From NCBI GenBank assembly GCA_020041925.1, contig CP083409.1: a DNA stretch of 64,000 nucleotides. One strand, 5' to 3'. The position numbers were made by a program, and so were the translations under genes. Positions within the stretch are counted from its first letter, which is position 1, and each line of letters opens with the position of its first letter. Source of the DNA: Faucicola osloensis_D. GTDB lineage: Bacteria; Pseudomonadota; Gammaproteobacteria; Pseudomonadales; Moraxellaceae. This document shows, piece by piece, positions 28,001 to 37,266 of the stretch. The notes beneath the pieces are model-generated. The model did not search any database. It saw only the letters and a program-made list of their open reading frames with translations, and was not told where the DNA came from.

Positions 28001-29821
28001 ATGCCATTATCATATAAAGCCCCCCTGCGTGATATTCGCTTTTTAACCAATGAAGTATTTAATTACCCCGAACACTATAAAACCTTAAAATCTGGTGAAA
28101 ATGCCGATCCTGAAACCGTGGATATGATGCTTGACAGTTTTGCGGATTATTGTAGCAATGTGTTGATGCCACTGTACCAATCAGGCGACGATGAAGGCTG
28201 CCATTTTGACAAAGGTGTTGTCACCACGCCAAAAGGCTTTAAAGAAGCTTATGATATGTTCGTCGAAGCTGGGTATCAAGCCATACCGTTTCCTGAAGAA
28301 TTTGGTGGCTTGAATATGCCAATGTCTGTCAACCTCATCAAAAGTGAAATGATGGGCACGGCAAACTGGGCATTTGCCATGTACCCAGGGCTATCGGTGG
28401 GCTGTATGAATACCATCATGCAATACGGCACCCCTGAGCAAAAAGCCACTTATATGCCAGGCTTGGTAGAAGGTCGTTGGTCGGGCACCATGTGTTTGAC
28501 TGAGCCACAATGTGGTACTGACTTGGGTCAAGTTAAAACCAAAGCCATCCCACAAGAGGATGGTACTTATAAGATTAGTGGTACCAAAATCTTTATTTCA
28601 GCCGGTGAACATGACCTAACGGAAAATATCGTGCATATCGTATTAGCACGCCTACCCGATGCGCCTGAAGGTACCAAGGGTATTTCGTTATTTATCGTGC
28701 CAAAATTCTTGGTTACAGAAAACGGCGACATTGGTGAGCGTAATCCCGTTAACTGTGGCTCAATTGAGCACAAAATGGGTATCAAAGCATCAGCAACTGC
28801 GGTACTCAACTTTGATAATGCCACTGGCTATTTAATCGGTGAGCCGAATAAAGGCTTAAAAGCCATGTTTACCTTTATGAACACTGCCCGCCTAGGTACA
28901 GGTGTGGAAGGCTTAGCGCATATGGAATTGGCTTTCCAAAACTCATTGCCTTACGCCAAAGAACGCCGCTCAATGCGTACGCTATCCGGTACCAAAGAGC
29001 CAAACCAAGTGGCTGATGCGATTATCCATCATGCCGATGTTGCGCGCATGCTACTCACTCAAAAAGCCTTCTCAGAAGGGGCGCGCTCAATGATTTATCA
29101 CGCATCACGCTATGCTGATAAAATGTTTGAAGGAGCGATGCTCGGTGACGATGCTGAGTTCCACAAATGGGATGATAAATTGGGCTTTTATACCCCAATA
29201 CTCAAAGGCTTCTTAACTGAACTAAGCATTGAATGCGCCAAACATGGTATGCAAATCTACGGCGGTCATGGCTATATCAAAGAATGGGGTATGGAACAAA
29301 TCGCCCGTGATGCGCGTATCTCAACCTTGTATGAAGGTACCACAGGCGTACAAGCGCTTGACCTACTAGGTCGTAAAGTGTTAATCCAATCAAAAGGCAA
29401 AGTGCTGCTTGATTACACCGCCAATATCATGAAATGGTGTAGTGAATACGCACTAGACAAAGGCATGCGTAAATTTGTTTGGGAATTGACCAAATATTGT
29501 GCAGAGTGGAATACCCTTACCACACGTATCATGTTAACGGCGCGTAAAGACCGTGAAATCGTTTCAGCAGCATCTGATGATTACCTAATGTACTCAGGCT
29601 ATGTCATCATGGGCTATCACTGGGCACGTATGGCAGCGGTAGCGTATGACAAACTCAAAAATGGCGGCAGCGAAACCAAAGAATTCTATGAAGCCAAAAT
29701 CAAGACCGCTGAGTTCTATTTTGAAAAACTATTGCCACGCGCCTCAGGTCACTCAGAGAGCATGTTGGCACCAAGCGAGTTAATGGCGATGGATTTAGAT
29801 AGCTTTAATTTCCTAGACTAA
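28001..29821 (+). CDS. Acyl-CoA dehydrogenase
   Basis: 606 residues, the long form with an N-terminal extension (PLSYKAPLRDIRFLTNEVF) and an extra C-terminal domain. FAD-binding and active-site segments are present: MCLTEPQCGTDLGQVKTKA, then YGGHGYIKEWGMEQIARDARI and LYEGTTGVQALDLLGRK, whose Glu in YEGTT is the expected catalytic base. It catalyses the first oxidation step of fatty-acid beta-oxidation; the chain-length preference is unknown. AAAGGA precedes the ATG. fadH and an acyl-CoA synthetase lie about 20-25 kb away in the same window. Confidence 0.95.
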   Translation: MPLSYKAPLRDIRFLTNEVFNYPEHYKTLKSGENADPETVDMMLDSFADYCSNVLMPLYQSGDDEGCHFDKGVVTTPKGFKEAYDMFVEAGYQAIPFPEEFGGLNMPMSVNLIKSEMMGTANWAFAMYPGLSVGCMNTIMQYGTPEQKATYMPGLVEGRWSGTMCLTEPQCGTDLGQVKTKAIPQEDGTYKISGTKIFISAGEHDLTENIVHIVLARLPDAPEGTKGISLFIVPKFLVTENGDIGERNPVNCGSIEHKMGIKASATAVLNFDNATGYLIGEPNKGLKAMFTFMNTARLGTGVEGLAHMELAFQNSLPYAKERRSMRTLSGTKEPNQVADAIIHHADVARMLLTQKAFSEGARSMIYHASRYADKMFEGAMLGDDAEFHKWDDKLGFYTPILKGFLTELSIECAKHGMQIYGGHGYIKEWGMEQIARDARISTLYEGTTGVQALDLLGRKVLIQSKGKVLLDYTANIMKWCSEYALDKGMRKFVWELTKYCAEWNTLTTRIMLTARKDREIVSAASDDYLMYSGYVIMGYHWARMAAVAYDKLKNGGSETKEFYEAKIKTAEFYFEKLLPRASGHSESMLAPSELMAMDLDSFNFLD

Positions 29822-29848
29822 TGCGTTAAACTTGTTGCGCCATTTTGC

Positions 29849-29885
29849 AAAAAGGCTGCTCAACCTTAATGGGGGCAGCTTTTTT
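29849..29885 (+). terminator. Terminator of the acyl-CoA dehydrogenase gene
   Basis: AAAAAGGCTGC pairs with GCAGCTTTTT through G-T pairs around a 15-base loop, ending in TTTTT. It lies 28 bases after the stop and just before ispA. Confidence 0.75.
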
Positions 29886-29922
29886 ATTGCTCAAAATTTT
29901 AACACATACAAAAGAATTGATT

Positions 29923-30828
29923 ATGGAATTTACTGCTTTTTCGCGCCAAGTCATTGACCAACTAGAATCTGATATCACAGCCTACCTCCAAGCCTGCAAG
30001 TTACCCTCACCGCTGCATGAAGCAAGCCTATACGCGATGACCAATGGCGGCAAACGGGTACGTCCTTTACTGGTTGCAGCAACTTTTGCCACGGTAAAAA
30101 CCAACAATAGTCTTGCCCACCCATCCCATCAATTATCTAATGACGTGCGCCGTGCCATGATGGCGGTGGAGTGTCTACACGGCTATTCGTTGGTGCATGA
30201 TGACTTGCCTTGTATGGATGATGATGCGCTGCGCCGAGGTCGCCCTACCACCCATATCGCCTATGGTGAAGCCGCTGCCATGCTTGCCGGTGACGTGCTA
30301 CAGACCTTGGCATTTGAAGCCCTGACCCATACATATTTTGGTGAAAACAGTGAGTTTGCTACTCTGCTTTCTGCCACCTTCGCGCCCCGGGCACGGCGGA
30401 TGGTCATGGGGCAAATGCTGGATTTAAATGGCGAGCACCAACAGCTTAGCCAAACTGCGCTTGAAGCCATCCACCGTGACAAAACAGGCGCGCTCATTGA
30501 AGCGTCGGTATTAATGGGTGCCATCTGTGCCAACGCGACTGACAGCGAGCGCCAAGCTCTCAATAGTTTTGCCGAGCAAATTGGGTTGGCGTTCCAAGTA
30601 CAAGATGATATTTTGGATGTGACTGCCGACACCAAGCAGCTTGGCAAACCTGCGGGGAGTGATGAAAAATTGGATAAATCCACTTATGTCAAACTACTGG
30701 GCGTGGCAGCTGCCAAAACCTACGCGCAAAGCTTATTTGATACCGCTAAAAATGCGGTAATTAAAGAATTTGGAACTAATAATTATCTAGTCGATTTAGC
30801 AGACTGGTTGTGGGCTAGACAAAGTTAA
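29923..30828 (+). CDS. ispA: Farnesyl/geranyl diphosphate synthase
   Basis: 301 residues from the ATG at 29923. The frame is open 26 codons further up, but that stretch overlaps the terminator and is unlike the family. The two Asp-rich motifs are DDLPCMDDD (DDxxxxD form of short-chain bacterial enzymes) and DDILD. GGKRVRPLL and the FQVQDDILDVT region are also present. It makes C15 isoprenoid diphosphate for quinones and undecaprenyl carrier. No dxs or xseB is adjacent, although these often accompany ispA. Confidence 0.95.
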   Translation: MEFTAFSRQVIDQLESDITAYLQACKLPSPLHEASLYAMTNGGKRVRPLLVAATFATVKTNNSLAHPSHQLSNDVRRAMMAVECLHGYSLVHDDLPCMDDDALRRGRPTTHIAYGEAAAMLAGDVLQTLAFEALTHTYFGENSEFATLLSATFAPRARRMVMGQMLDLNGEHQQLSQTALEAIHRDKTGALIEASVLMGAICANATDSERQALNSFAEQIGLAFQVQDDILDVTADTKQLGKPAGSDEKLDKSTYVKLLGVAAAKTYAQSLFDTAKNAVIKEFGTNNYLVDLADWLWARQS

Positions 30829-30846
30829 ATTTTACTATGAGTCTTT

Positions 30847-31428
30847 ATGCAGATATCTAACTTATCAATAAATATTGTGGAAAGTTTACTAATAGAAACA
30901 AATTATAGTAAGCGCTTATCAAAATTTTTCATTCATCAACTTCAATGTAGGATAGAGTTGAGTAAAGATATTCAATCGATTATCGATGAGATAAATTATC
31001 TTGAAAAATTAATAGTAAAGACGCCAACAAAAAAAGCATCAAAGTTTAGACATGGAAAGTTAAAAGGCTTTTGGCACTCTCATTTCTTTAGCGGACATTT
31101 AGAAGACCAAGCAGCCAACTATGTAAAGCTATTTGATGAAGATGGTAAATTTGAACAGCTATTCAAGGATTCATGCGAAAAAGCAACTACCTCTAAAGAA
31201 TTAGCTAATTTAATTACAAATGAGATAGTTGGTAAACAATTCAGAGATAATAACCATAATGGATCTTGGACTGGGCATTGGATTATATTTGCCAAATACA
31301 ATGGAGCTAACTATTATCTAATGCTCGCTAACCATTCTAAACGTGGAGAAGATACTGACCTAATTTATGACAAAATGAAATTTGAATGTGAAGCACAATT
31401 TCCATTTCTATTTACCAATAAAAACTGA
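30847..31428 (+). CDS. AT-rich orphan protein, 193 aa, unknown family
   Basis: I do not recognise this protein. It is soluble, without signal peptide. A helical N-terminal half (about 1-60) is followed by a region rich in aromatic and His residues: RHGKLKGFWHSHFFSGHLEDQ-type near 70-90, then GSWTGHWIIFAKYNGANYYLML near 140-160, with a C-terminal FPFLF. Base composition is unlike its neighbours: 30901-30960 has 17 G/C in 60, while 30181-30240 inside ispA has 32. That suggests recent acquisition. It starts 19 bases after ispA without a strong ribosome-binding site. A small enzyme or toxin-like domain is possible but unproven. Confidence 0.65.
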   Translation: MQISNLSINIVESLLIETNYSKRLSKFFIHQLQCRIELSKDIQSIIDEINYLEKLIVKTPTKKASKFRHGKLKGFWHSHFFSGHLEDQAANYVKLFDEDGKFEQLFKDSCEKATTSKELANLITNEIVGKQFRDNNHNGSWTGHWIIFAKYNGANYYLMLANHSKRGEDTDLIYDKMKFECEAQFPFLFTNKN

Positions 31429-31449
31429 TTAATCTCATAAAATTAGAAA

Positions 31450-32097
31450 CTATTTCTTTCTGAACCCAGCAAACAAGCCTTCGTGGTTAATTTTTGGCAT
31501 TTTCATGGTCACGGTGTTTGACAGCAAATCATGCAGCGCCAGTCCTTGCTTATTGACCCATGCAAACCAATAATTGAACAATAGCCCAATAAACATACTA
31601 AAATACAGCGCACCCACCGACTGGTGGATAAGATAGCCTATCATCCCGCAGACCACCGGCAATAAACACGCGGCTAATATCCGCATCATCGATTGCCGCC
31701 AACTTAGCAATGAGCCATCACGGTTCATGGTTTTAAGCCGCCAAGTCTGCATGCCAAGCGTCTGCCCTGCCTTACGCCAAAATACCCCATAAAACCCGAC
31801 CAATATAATCACGAAAGCAGGGAGTTGCACAACATTACGATACCATAGCGGTAATGTCGCCGCTTGCTTCATATCCGTCCCTGCTAAACCTAGCAGTTTA
31901 GTCCCCAATACGATAAGCAGCATCTGCACAAAAAATAGCATCGCCAAAATCAACATACCATCATACAGCATAGCAATCAGCCGAGTAGCCGCTTTTGCCA
32001 TCACGGGTTGTTGTTCTGGCAATGGCGCTGATTGCATGGATTGCGGCTGGCTGTTGGTCTCAGCTCTTTTTAACATTGAAGTTTCGGTCTTAGGCAT
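31450..32097 (-). CDS. RDD-family membrane protein
   Basis: 215 residues from the ATG at 32097; the longer open frame upstream is unlikely. A Gln/Pro/Ser-rich N-terminal tail of about 35 residues precedes the RDD domain, seen here as ATRLIAMLYDGMLILAML with Arg and Asp in place. Membrane helices follow, and GQTLGMQTWRLKTMNRDGS is the typical cytoplasmic loop. RDD proteins are small inner-membrane proteins of mostly unknown transport role. It converges with the AT-rich orphan gene (21-base gap). Confidence 0.87.
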   Translation of the reverse strand: MPKTETSMLKRAETNSQPQSMQSAPLPEQQPVMAKAATRLIAMLYDGMLILAMLFFVQMLLIVLGTKLLGLAGTDMKQAATLPLWYRNVVQLPAFVIILVGFYGVFWRKAGQTLGMQTWRLKTMNRDGSLLSWRQSMMRILAACLLPVVCGMIGYLIHQSVGALYFSMFIGLLFNYWFAWVNKQGLALHDLLSNTVTMKMPKINHEGLFAGFRKK

Positions 32098-32311
32098 AGG
32101 TATGGCGAGCAAATGATGGTAGTGGTAGCGAAATTGTAGCCTAAATACAACCAAAAGGCTATGACTCAAACGCTAACTACAGACCCATCAGCGCATGACT
32201 CAGATAAAAATAACTGGGATGAAAATGCCTTAGGCAATAGTGAGGCAGTGGTGAAAAAAACGGAACGGCAAAATAACCCGCTGAGTAATATGAGGTATAA
32301 AAAAATAAGAC

Positions 32312-32346
32312 ATAAAAAAAATCGCCTGACTCAAAGAGTGGCGATT
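32312..32346 (-). terminator. Terminator of the tRNA-Arg transcript
   Basis: On the minus strand the arms AATCGCC and GGCGATT, extended by an inner ACTC/GAGT stem with AAA loop, end in a run of seven T. It lies 21 bases past the tRNA 3' end. Confidence 0.85.
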
Positions 32347-32366
32347 AATTTTAACAAAGTAATTAG

Positions 32367-32443
32367 TGGTGCGCTTGGAGGGAGTCGAACCCCCGACCCT
32401 CAAGTTCGTAGCCTGATGCTCTATCCAACTGAGCTACAAGCGC
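32367..32443 (-). tRNA. tRNA-Arg (anticodon ACG)
   Basis: On the minus strand a complete 77-base tRNA with encoded CCA. The acceptor stem is GCGCTTG, the D-loop segment AGCTCAGTTGGAT, the anticodon loop CTACGAA (anticodon at 32407-32409), and the T-loop GTTCGACTC. Probably co-transcribed with the tRNA-Ser upstream. Confidence 0.97.
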
Positions 32444-32546
32444 TTAACTAATGTCTTCGTTTGAAGTGGGCGCTATTATAAGTTAGAATATTTATTTTGT
32501 CAAACTTTATTTTAAATAATTTTAAAACTAATTTTGCTTCAATAAA

Positions 32547-32636
32547 TGGCGGTGACGGAGGGATTCGAACCCTCGATACAGTTTCCCGTATGCAGCCTTA
32601 GCAGGGCTGTGGTTTCAGCCACTCACCCACGTCACC
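32547..32636 (-). tRNA. tRNA-Ser (anticodon GCT)
   Basis: A 90-base class II tRNA on the minus strand with encoded CCA. The acceptor stem is GGTGACG / CGTCACC, the anticodon loop CTGCTAA (anticodon at 32600-32602), with a long variable arm and T-loop GTTCGAATC. It reads AGC/AGU serine codons. Confidence 0.97.
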
Positions 32637-32883
32637 GAATTGTTCTTACTTATCTATCACACCGTACAATAATTTTAGTCAATGTCGCCATTAACCTCAA
32701 GTATTGTGGGTGGGCATTATAACAAACCAATCCAAATTTGCAAGACTTTTTAAAAAAATTATGTGAGAATAATTGCAGCACCTTGGCAGTGGTACCATGC
32801 CTACCTATGACCCAGTCGCTGTTTATGGCTCAGTCGTTATGTGATAATCTGTTTAAAACTAATGATTAAAAAAACCATTTAAC

Positions 32884-32902
32884 TAATCCTTTATAAGGAT
32901 TA
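32884..32902 (+). promoter_or_regulatory. Hairpin in the thiD leader
   Basis: Perfect arms TAATCCTT and AAGGATTA flank TAT. It lies 22 bases before the thiD start. No TPP riboswitch consensus (THI box) is visible in the 288 bases between the tRNA and thiD. Confidence 0.45.
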
Positions 32903-32924
32903 ATAACAAGCCTGTGAGAATCTT

Positions 32925-33782
32925 ATGTCAACCCCTGCTACCCTTGCCCCTATTTTAGTACCCAGCATGACACTGCGCCCCACTGTATTGTGTTTTTCGG
33001 GGTTAGATCCATCAGGCGGCGCAGGCTTGCAAGCGGATATTGAGTCGATTGGGCAAGCAGGGAGTCATGCAGCGATTGCCTGTACCGCAGTGACTGTTCA
33101 AAGTTCACAGCAAGTTTTTGGGTTTGAGGCATGCGAAAGTGAGCTGGTAAGGGCGCAAGCACTGGCGGTGCTCAATGATTTGCCTGTCAAAGCCATCAAG
33201 TCAGGGATGCTTGGCACGACTGATAATATTGCGATGCTCGCGCAGCTTTTCACCGATGGCAGTATTGCAACAGGTACGCCGTATGTGCTTGACCCAGTAC
33301 TGGTGGCCAACAGTGGCGGTGATTTAGGTAATAAAGACACCTTGGTGGCTGCCTTTGCCCAGTTGACCCCTTTTGCGACCCTGATGACCCCCAACAGCAT
33401 TGAACTGCGTGATTTGACAGGCATCGACAATCTCCACGCCGCCGCCAAAGATTTGTGCCAGCAAGGTGCCAAAGCAGTGCTAGTTAAGACTTCTCACGAT
33501 AGCCAAGCCTCTGGTATCGAGCAGTATTTATACATTAATGACAACCAAACCTGCCGACTGGCATACCAAGCAATTTTGCCAAGACTGGCGGGTGAATATC
33601 ATGGCTCAGGCTGCAGTCTGGCAAGTTATATCGCAGGTCGCTTGGCACTGGGTGACAAGCTTGTGACAGCGGTACAATGCGCAGATATTTGGACACAACA
33701 GGTGCTCAAAGTCGCTGACATTGTACACCCTCATGGTCAACGAATTCCTAAGCGCTTTCATTACACCTCAATGCTAGGTTAG
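32925..33782 (+). CDS. thiD: Hydroxymethylpyrimidine/phosphomethylpyrimidine kinase
   Basis: 285 residues. It phosphorylates HMP and HMP-P in thiamine synthesis. Family motifs are FSGLDPSGGAGLQADIES (about 25-42), VTVQSSQQVFGF, IKSGMLGTTDNI, the PNSIELRDLTG segment, and GEYHGSGCSLASYIAG near the C-terminus, where GSGC forms the anion hole with the catalytic Cys. It is only 10 bases from the cardiolipin synthase gene, so they are likely co-transcribed. No other thi gene is adjacent. Confidence 0.94.
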   Translation: MSTPATLAPILVPSMTLRPTVLCFSGLDPSGGAGLQADIESIGQAGSHAAIACTAVTVQSSQQVFGFEACESELVRAQALAVLNDLPVKAIKSGMLGTTDNIAMLAQLFTDGSIATGTPYVLDPVLVANSGGDLGNKDTLVAAFAQLTPFATLMTPNSIELRDLTGIDNLHAAAKDLCQQGAKAVLVKTSHDSQASGIEQYLYINDNQTCRLAYQAILPRLAGEYHGSGCSLASYIAGRLALGDKLVTAVQCADIWTQQVLKVADIVHPHGQRIPKRFHYTSMLG

Positions 33783-33792
33783 GCAAGCTAGT

Positions 33793-35445
33793 ATGGGCTT
33801 ATTATTGGAGTGGTCGATTGTCAAGACGTTGCTATGGCAGCTAGGTGTTATCGCCCATTTTCTTATCATGCTTTGGCTAGTTGTGCGGGTTATTCAACAG
33901 CAGCGCAGCCAAAGCGTAGCAATTGCTTGGATTGCGGTGTTATTTGCCCTGCCTGTTGTTGGCATCATCGGTTATATGTTATTTGGTGAAATCAATATTG
34001 GGCACCAATACCGTAAGCGTAGTTTGATGGCGCAAAAATTACTGCGTGACTTTGCTAACGCCCAGCAGATTGATTTTAATGAAATTTCCAAAAATTTAGA
34101 CACCGAAGCACGGCAACTGAGCAATATCGCCCTACTAAAAACTGGGCTTGGCGTGTATGACCATCATACGCTGACGCTGATGACAGACGCTGACCATATT
34201 TTTGCCAGTTTATTAGCCGATATCCGTGCGGCAAACACGATGATTTTGCTAGAGTTTTATATTGTGTCGCCACAAGGTCGGGTGATTGAGTTATTAGAAG
34301 CTTTAATGGAGGCTACCCAGCGCGGCGTATCCGTGCATTTGCTCGCTGATAGCGTTGGCAGTCATGCGTTTTTTCGCAGCCAGTGGGTAAACAAACTCAA
34401 AGATGCTGATATCTTTGTGCATGAGTCGTTGCCCGTGGGTTTGTTCAAAACTATTGTCAAACGTATTGATATCCGCAATCATCGTAAGCTGGCTATTTTT
34501 GATAATTGCTATGGCTATACGGGAAGTTTTAATTTAATCGACCCCGATTTTTTCAAACAAAACGAGCATGTAGGCAAATGGATTGATGTCATGATACGGG
34601 TGGAAGGTCATGATAACGTCAATTCGGTGAAAGCCATGGCACTTGTCACGACCACGGATATCAGCGCAGAAACCAACGCCAATTTTTCAAGCCTTGAAAA
34701 AATCGTTAATCGCTTTACCAAGTCGTTCTATACCCAGTCGCTGTATATTGGCACCTCAAAGCTGCATCATCGCAAATTACAAAACGTGACTAACACTAGC
34801 GAGGGGCTTAAAAAAGCTAACACTGGCGTCACCCAGCCGCCCCTGCTGAATATTTTGCCGCTGCAAAGCGACCTACAAGCTTACCCATCGGTGAGTCAAG
34901 TCAGCTTACAGCTGATTCCATCGGCGCCAGAATTAACGGGACATGTCATCTACGAAACCTTGGTGTGTGCGATTTTTGCCGCCAAAAAACAAGTGGTTAT
35001 TACTACGCCTTATTTTGTGCCAGATGATGCGCTGCTGCTTGCCCTCACTACCGCTGCCAAGCGTGGGGTCAAGGTTATTTTGAATGTACCCAAAAAAGTA
35101 GATTCGCTATTGGTACGGTTTGCTTCACAGGCTTATTTTGAGCCACTGTTGTCAGCAGGGGTGCAGATTTATTTATTCAATGCAGGCTTGCTACATGCCA
35201 AGATTTTGTGCGTGGATGACGATTATTGCTTGTTTGGTACCGTCAATATGGATATGCGCAGTTTTTATCTGAATATGGAGGTGAGTATGGCAATTTATAA
35301 TCGTACCATGACCCAGCAAATGCTCACTTGCCAGCATGAATACCTGCAACAAAGTGAGCCATTACAGCGCGATGGATGGCAGCAGCGTAGCTTTGGGGCA
35401 AAATTCTTGGACAACGCTATTCGCCTGTTTAGCCCACTGCTTTAA
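33793..35445 (+). CDS. cls: Cardiolipin synthase, phospholipase D family
   Basis: 550 residues. Two N-terminal membrane helices (about 10-60) precede two phospholipase D motifs, HRKLAIFD (about 234) and HAKILCVD (about 471), both complete HxKxxxxD. It condenses phosphatidylglycerol to cardiolipin at the inner membrane. It is longer than E. coli ClsA (486) because of an insert of about 60 residues between the two halves (around KNANF-FSSLEKIVNRF to TQPPLLNIL), which looks variable. It lies 10 bases after thiD. Confidence 0.93.
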   Translation: MGLLLEWSIVKTLLWQLGVIAHFLIMLWLVVRVIQQQRSQSVAIAWIAVLFALPVVGIIGYMLFGEINIGHQYRKRSLMAQKLLRDFANAQQIDFNEISKNLDTEARQLSNIALLKTGLGVYDHHTLTLMTDADHIFASLLADIRAANTMILLEFYIVSPQGRVIELLEALMEATQRGVSVHLLADSVGSHAFFRSQWVNKLKDADIFVHESLPVGLFKTIVKRIDIRNHRKLAIFDNCYGYTGSFNLIDPDFFKQNEHVGKWIDVMIRVEGHDNVNSVKAMALVTTTDISAETNANFSSLEKIVNRFTKSFYTQSLYIGTSKLHHRKLQNVTNTSEGLKKANTGVTQPPLLNILPLQSDLQAYPSVSQVSLQLIPSAPELTGHVIYETLVCAIFAAKKQVVITTPYFVPDDALLLALTTAAKRGVKVILNVPKKVDSLLVRFASQAYFEPLLSAGVQIYLFNAGLLHAKILCVDDDYCLFGTVNMDMRSFYLNMEVSMAIYNRTMTQQMLTCQHEYLQQSEPLQRDGWQQRSFGAKFLDNAIRLFSPLL

Positions 35446-35477
35446 AGCTTACTCATTTAATCGTCGTTTGGGAAAGA

Positions 35478-36110
35478 CTAGAGGGTTAATAAATAAACAC
35501 CTACGGTTTGCACCAAGGTTTCTAGCAAAATAATCAAGAAAAAACCCAGCATAGGTGCCAAATCAAGCATGCCTGTGGCAGGTAAGACTTTGCGAAATGG
35601 CTGAATAATTGGCTCACTAAGCAAGGTGAGCAGTCCAAAAATTGCTGGCATTTTTTGGGTAAAAAGCATCACCCAACCCCCGATAAACGAGCCAATAATG
35701 ATGTACTGAAACATTCTTAAAAAATCAATCAGCAAGGTCACAGCCGCCACAAAAAACATCATGACAGGTGAAAAATACCGCGATAGATAATCGACCATGG
35801 CTAAGTTCACCTCTGGCATATAGAAAAGCCCAATATTTTGACTATCAATGCGCATCATGCCAAGCACGCCCCAAATAAAAATCATCCGCAGCAAAAATAG
35901 CAGCACCAAACTTGCGGTATTGATTCTGCCATCGCCAAGGGTTGGGAAAATACGTCCAAACACATCGACAATGCGTGTCATACGATAAATGGGTTTGGCA
36001 AACGCATCCTTTGCAGTAATGCCAGCAAACTGCAGCATAAATCGAAAGAAAACCAGTATCATCGCCGCCGCGACGACGATATCAAACAACCCTGCCAAAA
36101 GATTAGTCAT
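35478..36110 (-). CDS. yggT: YggT-family membrane protein
   Basis: 210 residues with two YggT repeats, each with two membrane helices. The family motif appears as LSEPIIQPFRKVLPATGMLDLAPML, given here by P, R, P, G, D and P near residue 170. An earlier, less complete copy lies near residue 40 (FAKPIYRMTRIVDVFG). YggT proteins are linked to osmotic tolerance and cell-envelope function. It follows proC by 93 bases on the same strand, a common pairing. Confidence 0.9.
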   Translation of the reverse strand: MTNLLAGLFDIVVAAAMILVFFRFMLQFAGITAKDAFAKPIYRMTRIVDVFGRIFPTLGDGRINTASLVLLFLLRMIFIWGVLGMMRIDSQNIGLFYMPEVNLAMVDYLSRYFSPVMMFFVAAVTLLIDFLRMFQYIIIGSFIGGWVMLFTQKMPAIFGLLTLLSEPIIQPFRKVLPATGMLDLAPMLGFFLIILLETLVQTVGVYLLTL

Positions 36111-36203
36111 GCCCTGTGTTTATCCTTATTTGTTGCTTACACACTTGTTAACGATAAGCCGTTAAAATAGTCAATTAAAATTTGCTGTTATAGCCAAATC
36201 GAG

Positions 36204-37043
36204 TTATTTGCCAAACGCTTGGCTTAGCTCACGCGAGCGCTGTTCACACGCTAGCATGGCATCGGCAATAATTTGATGCATTTTTTTGTCATCCATCACT
36301 TCAATTGCCGCTTGGGTAGTCCCATTGGGCGAGGTCACTTTGCGACGCAGCTCAGCTGGCGTATCATGACTGGTCAATGCCATTTGCGCTGAGCCCAGTG
36401 CCGTTTGCATCGCTAAAGCCGTTGCTTGGGTTTGAGTCAGTCCTAATTTTTCACCCGTCGCAATCATATTTTCTAACATATAAAAGAAATACGCAGGCGC
36501 TGACCCTGAGATAGCGGTCACGGCGTGCAGTAGGTCTTCGTCATCTACCCATAACACCAGTCCTGCCGCGGACATCACTTGCTGCGCAAGTTGCCGCTGC
36601 GCCTCGCTAACCGCTGCTGTCGCGTACAAGCCTGTGGCACCCATTTGAATCATTGCAGGGGTATTTGGCATCGCTCGCACTAGTTTGACTTGCGGCCCCA
36701 ACCATTCGGCTAAACTATCGGTACCAATCCCTGCGGCAATTGAAATAACCACTTGCTCGCCCCAGCTGTCTTTGACTGGTAGTAGCACATCTTTAATGAC
36801 CTGCGGTTTGACGGCGAGCACGACCACATCAGCTTTTTCGATGGCGTGCTTGGTATCATCGATATTGCTCGCATTGTAAGTATTTAACCCTTTGGCTTGA
36901 AAATCCGCTAACTTCTCGGCATCGGTTTCAACCACATGCAGTAGGCTAGTTGGTTGACCTTTTGCTAATAGCCCTGCGATAAGTGCCGATGCCATATTAC
37001 CGCCACCAATAAAGGCGATGTTAAGAGAAGTTGCGGTTGCCAT
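36204..37043 (-). CDS. proC: Pyrroline-5-carboxylate reductase
   Basis: 279 residues. It reduces pyrroline-5-carboxylate to proline with NAD(P)H. The Rossmann motif is IGGGNMASALIAGL (about 12-25). The family signature appears as AVTAISGSAPAYFFYMLE, and the C-terminal half has TSPNGTTQAAIEVM. The length is normal. It is followed by yggT. The usual yggS gene is not upstream; tilS lies there after 223 bases. Confidence 0.96.
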   Translation of the reverse strand: MATATSLNIAFIGGGNMASALIAGLLAKGQPTSLLHVVETDAEKLADFQAKGLNTYNASNIDDTKHAIEKADVVVLAVKPQVIKDVLLPVKDSWGEQVVISIAAGIGTDSLAEWLGPQVKLVRAMPNTPAMIQMGATGLYATAAVSEAQRQLAQQVMSAAGLVLWVDDEDLLHAVTAISGSAPAYFFYMLENMIATGEKLGLTQTQATALAMQTALGSAQMALTSHDTPAELRRKVTSPNGTTQAAIEVMDDKKMHQIIADAMLACEQRSRELSQAFGK

Positions 37044-37216
37044 AGATATCCTTTGTAGTCATTTTTTGTGGGGTGATGAAAGCAGTTAGAAGAAAGCAGT
37101 TAAAGGGTTCGCCCTCGCTATTATTCGCAAATAAGTCTACCATACCTACCGCAAATTTTGATGACAAATTTACAGCGTAAATTGGTGTATATGGCGCAAA
37201 TTCAAGCGATCCATGC

Positions 37217-37264
37217 AGGTTTGATAGTCTCAGTTTATGACAGTCTTAGTCTATGATAGTCTTA
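37217..37264. repeat. 16-bp tandem repeat directly after tilS
   Basis: GTTTATGACAGTCTTA (37233-37248) and GTCTATGATAGTCTTA (37249-37264) are adjacent. A partial diverged copy precedes them from about 37217. The last copy ends 2 bases before the tilS stop codon at 37267. Confidence 0.8.
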
Positions 37265-37266
37265 AA

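Noticed and set aside
32161..32451. A 96-codon plus-strand reading frame ending in GSRTPDPQVRS-type sequence
   Set aside because: Its C-terminal half is the reverse complement of tRNA-Arg, a well-known false protein, and the rest overlaps a terminator.
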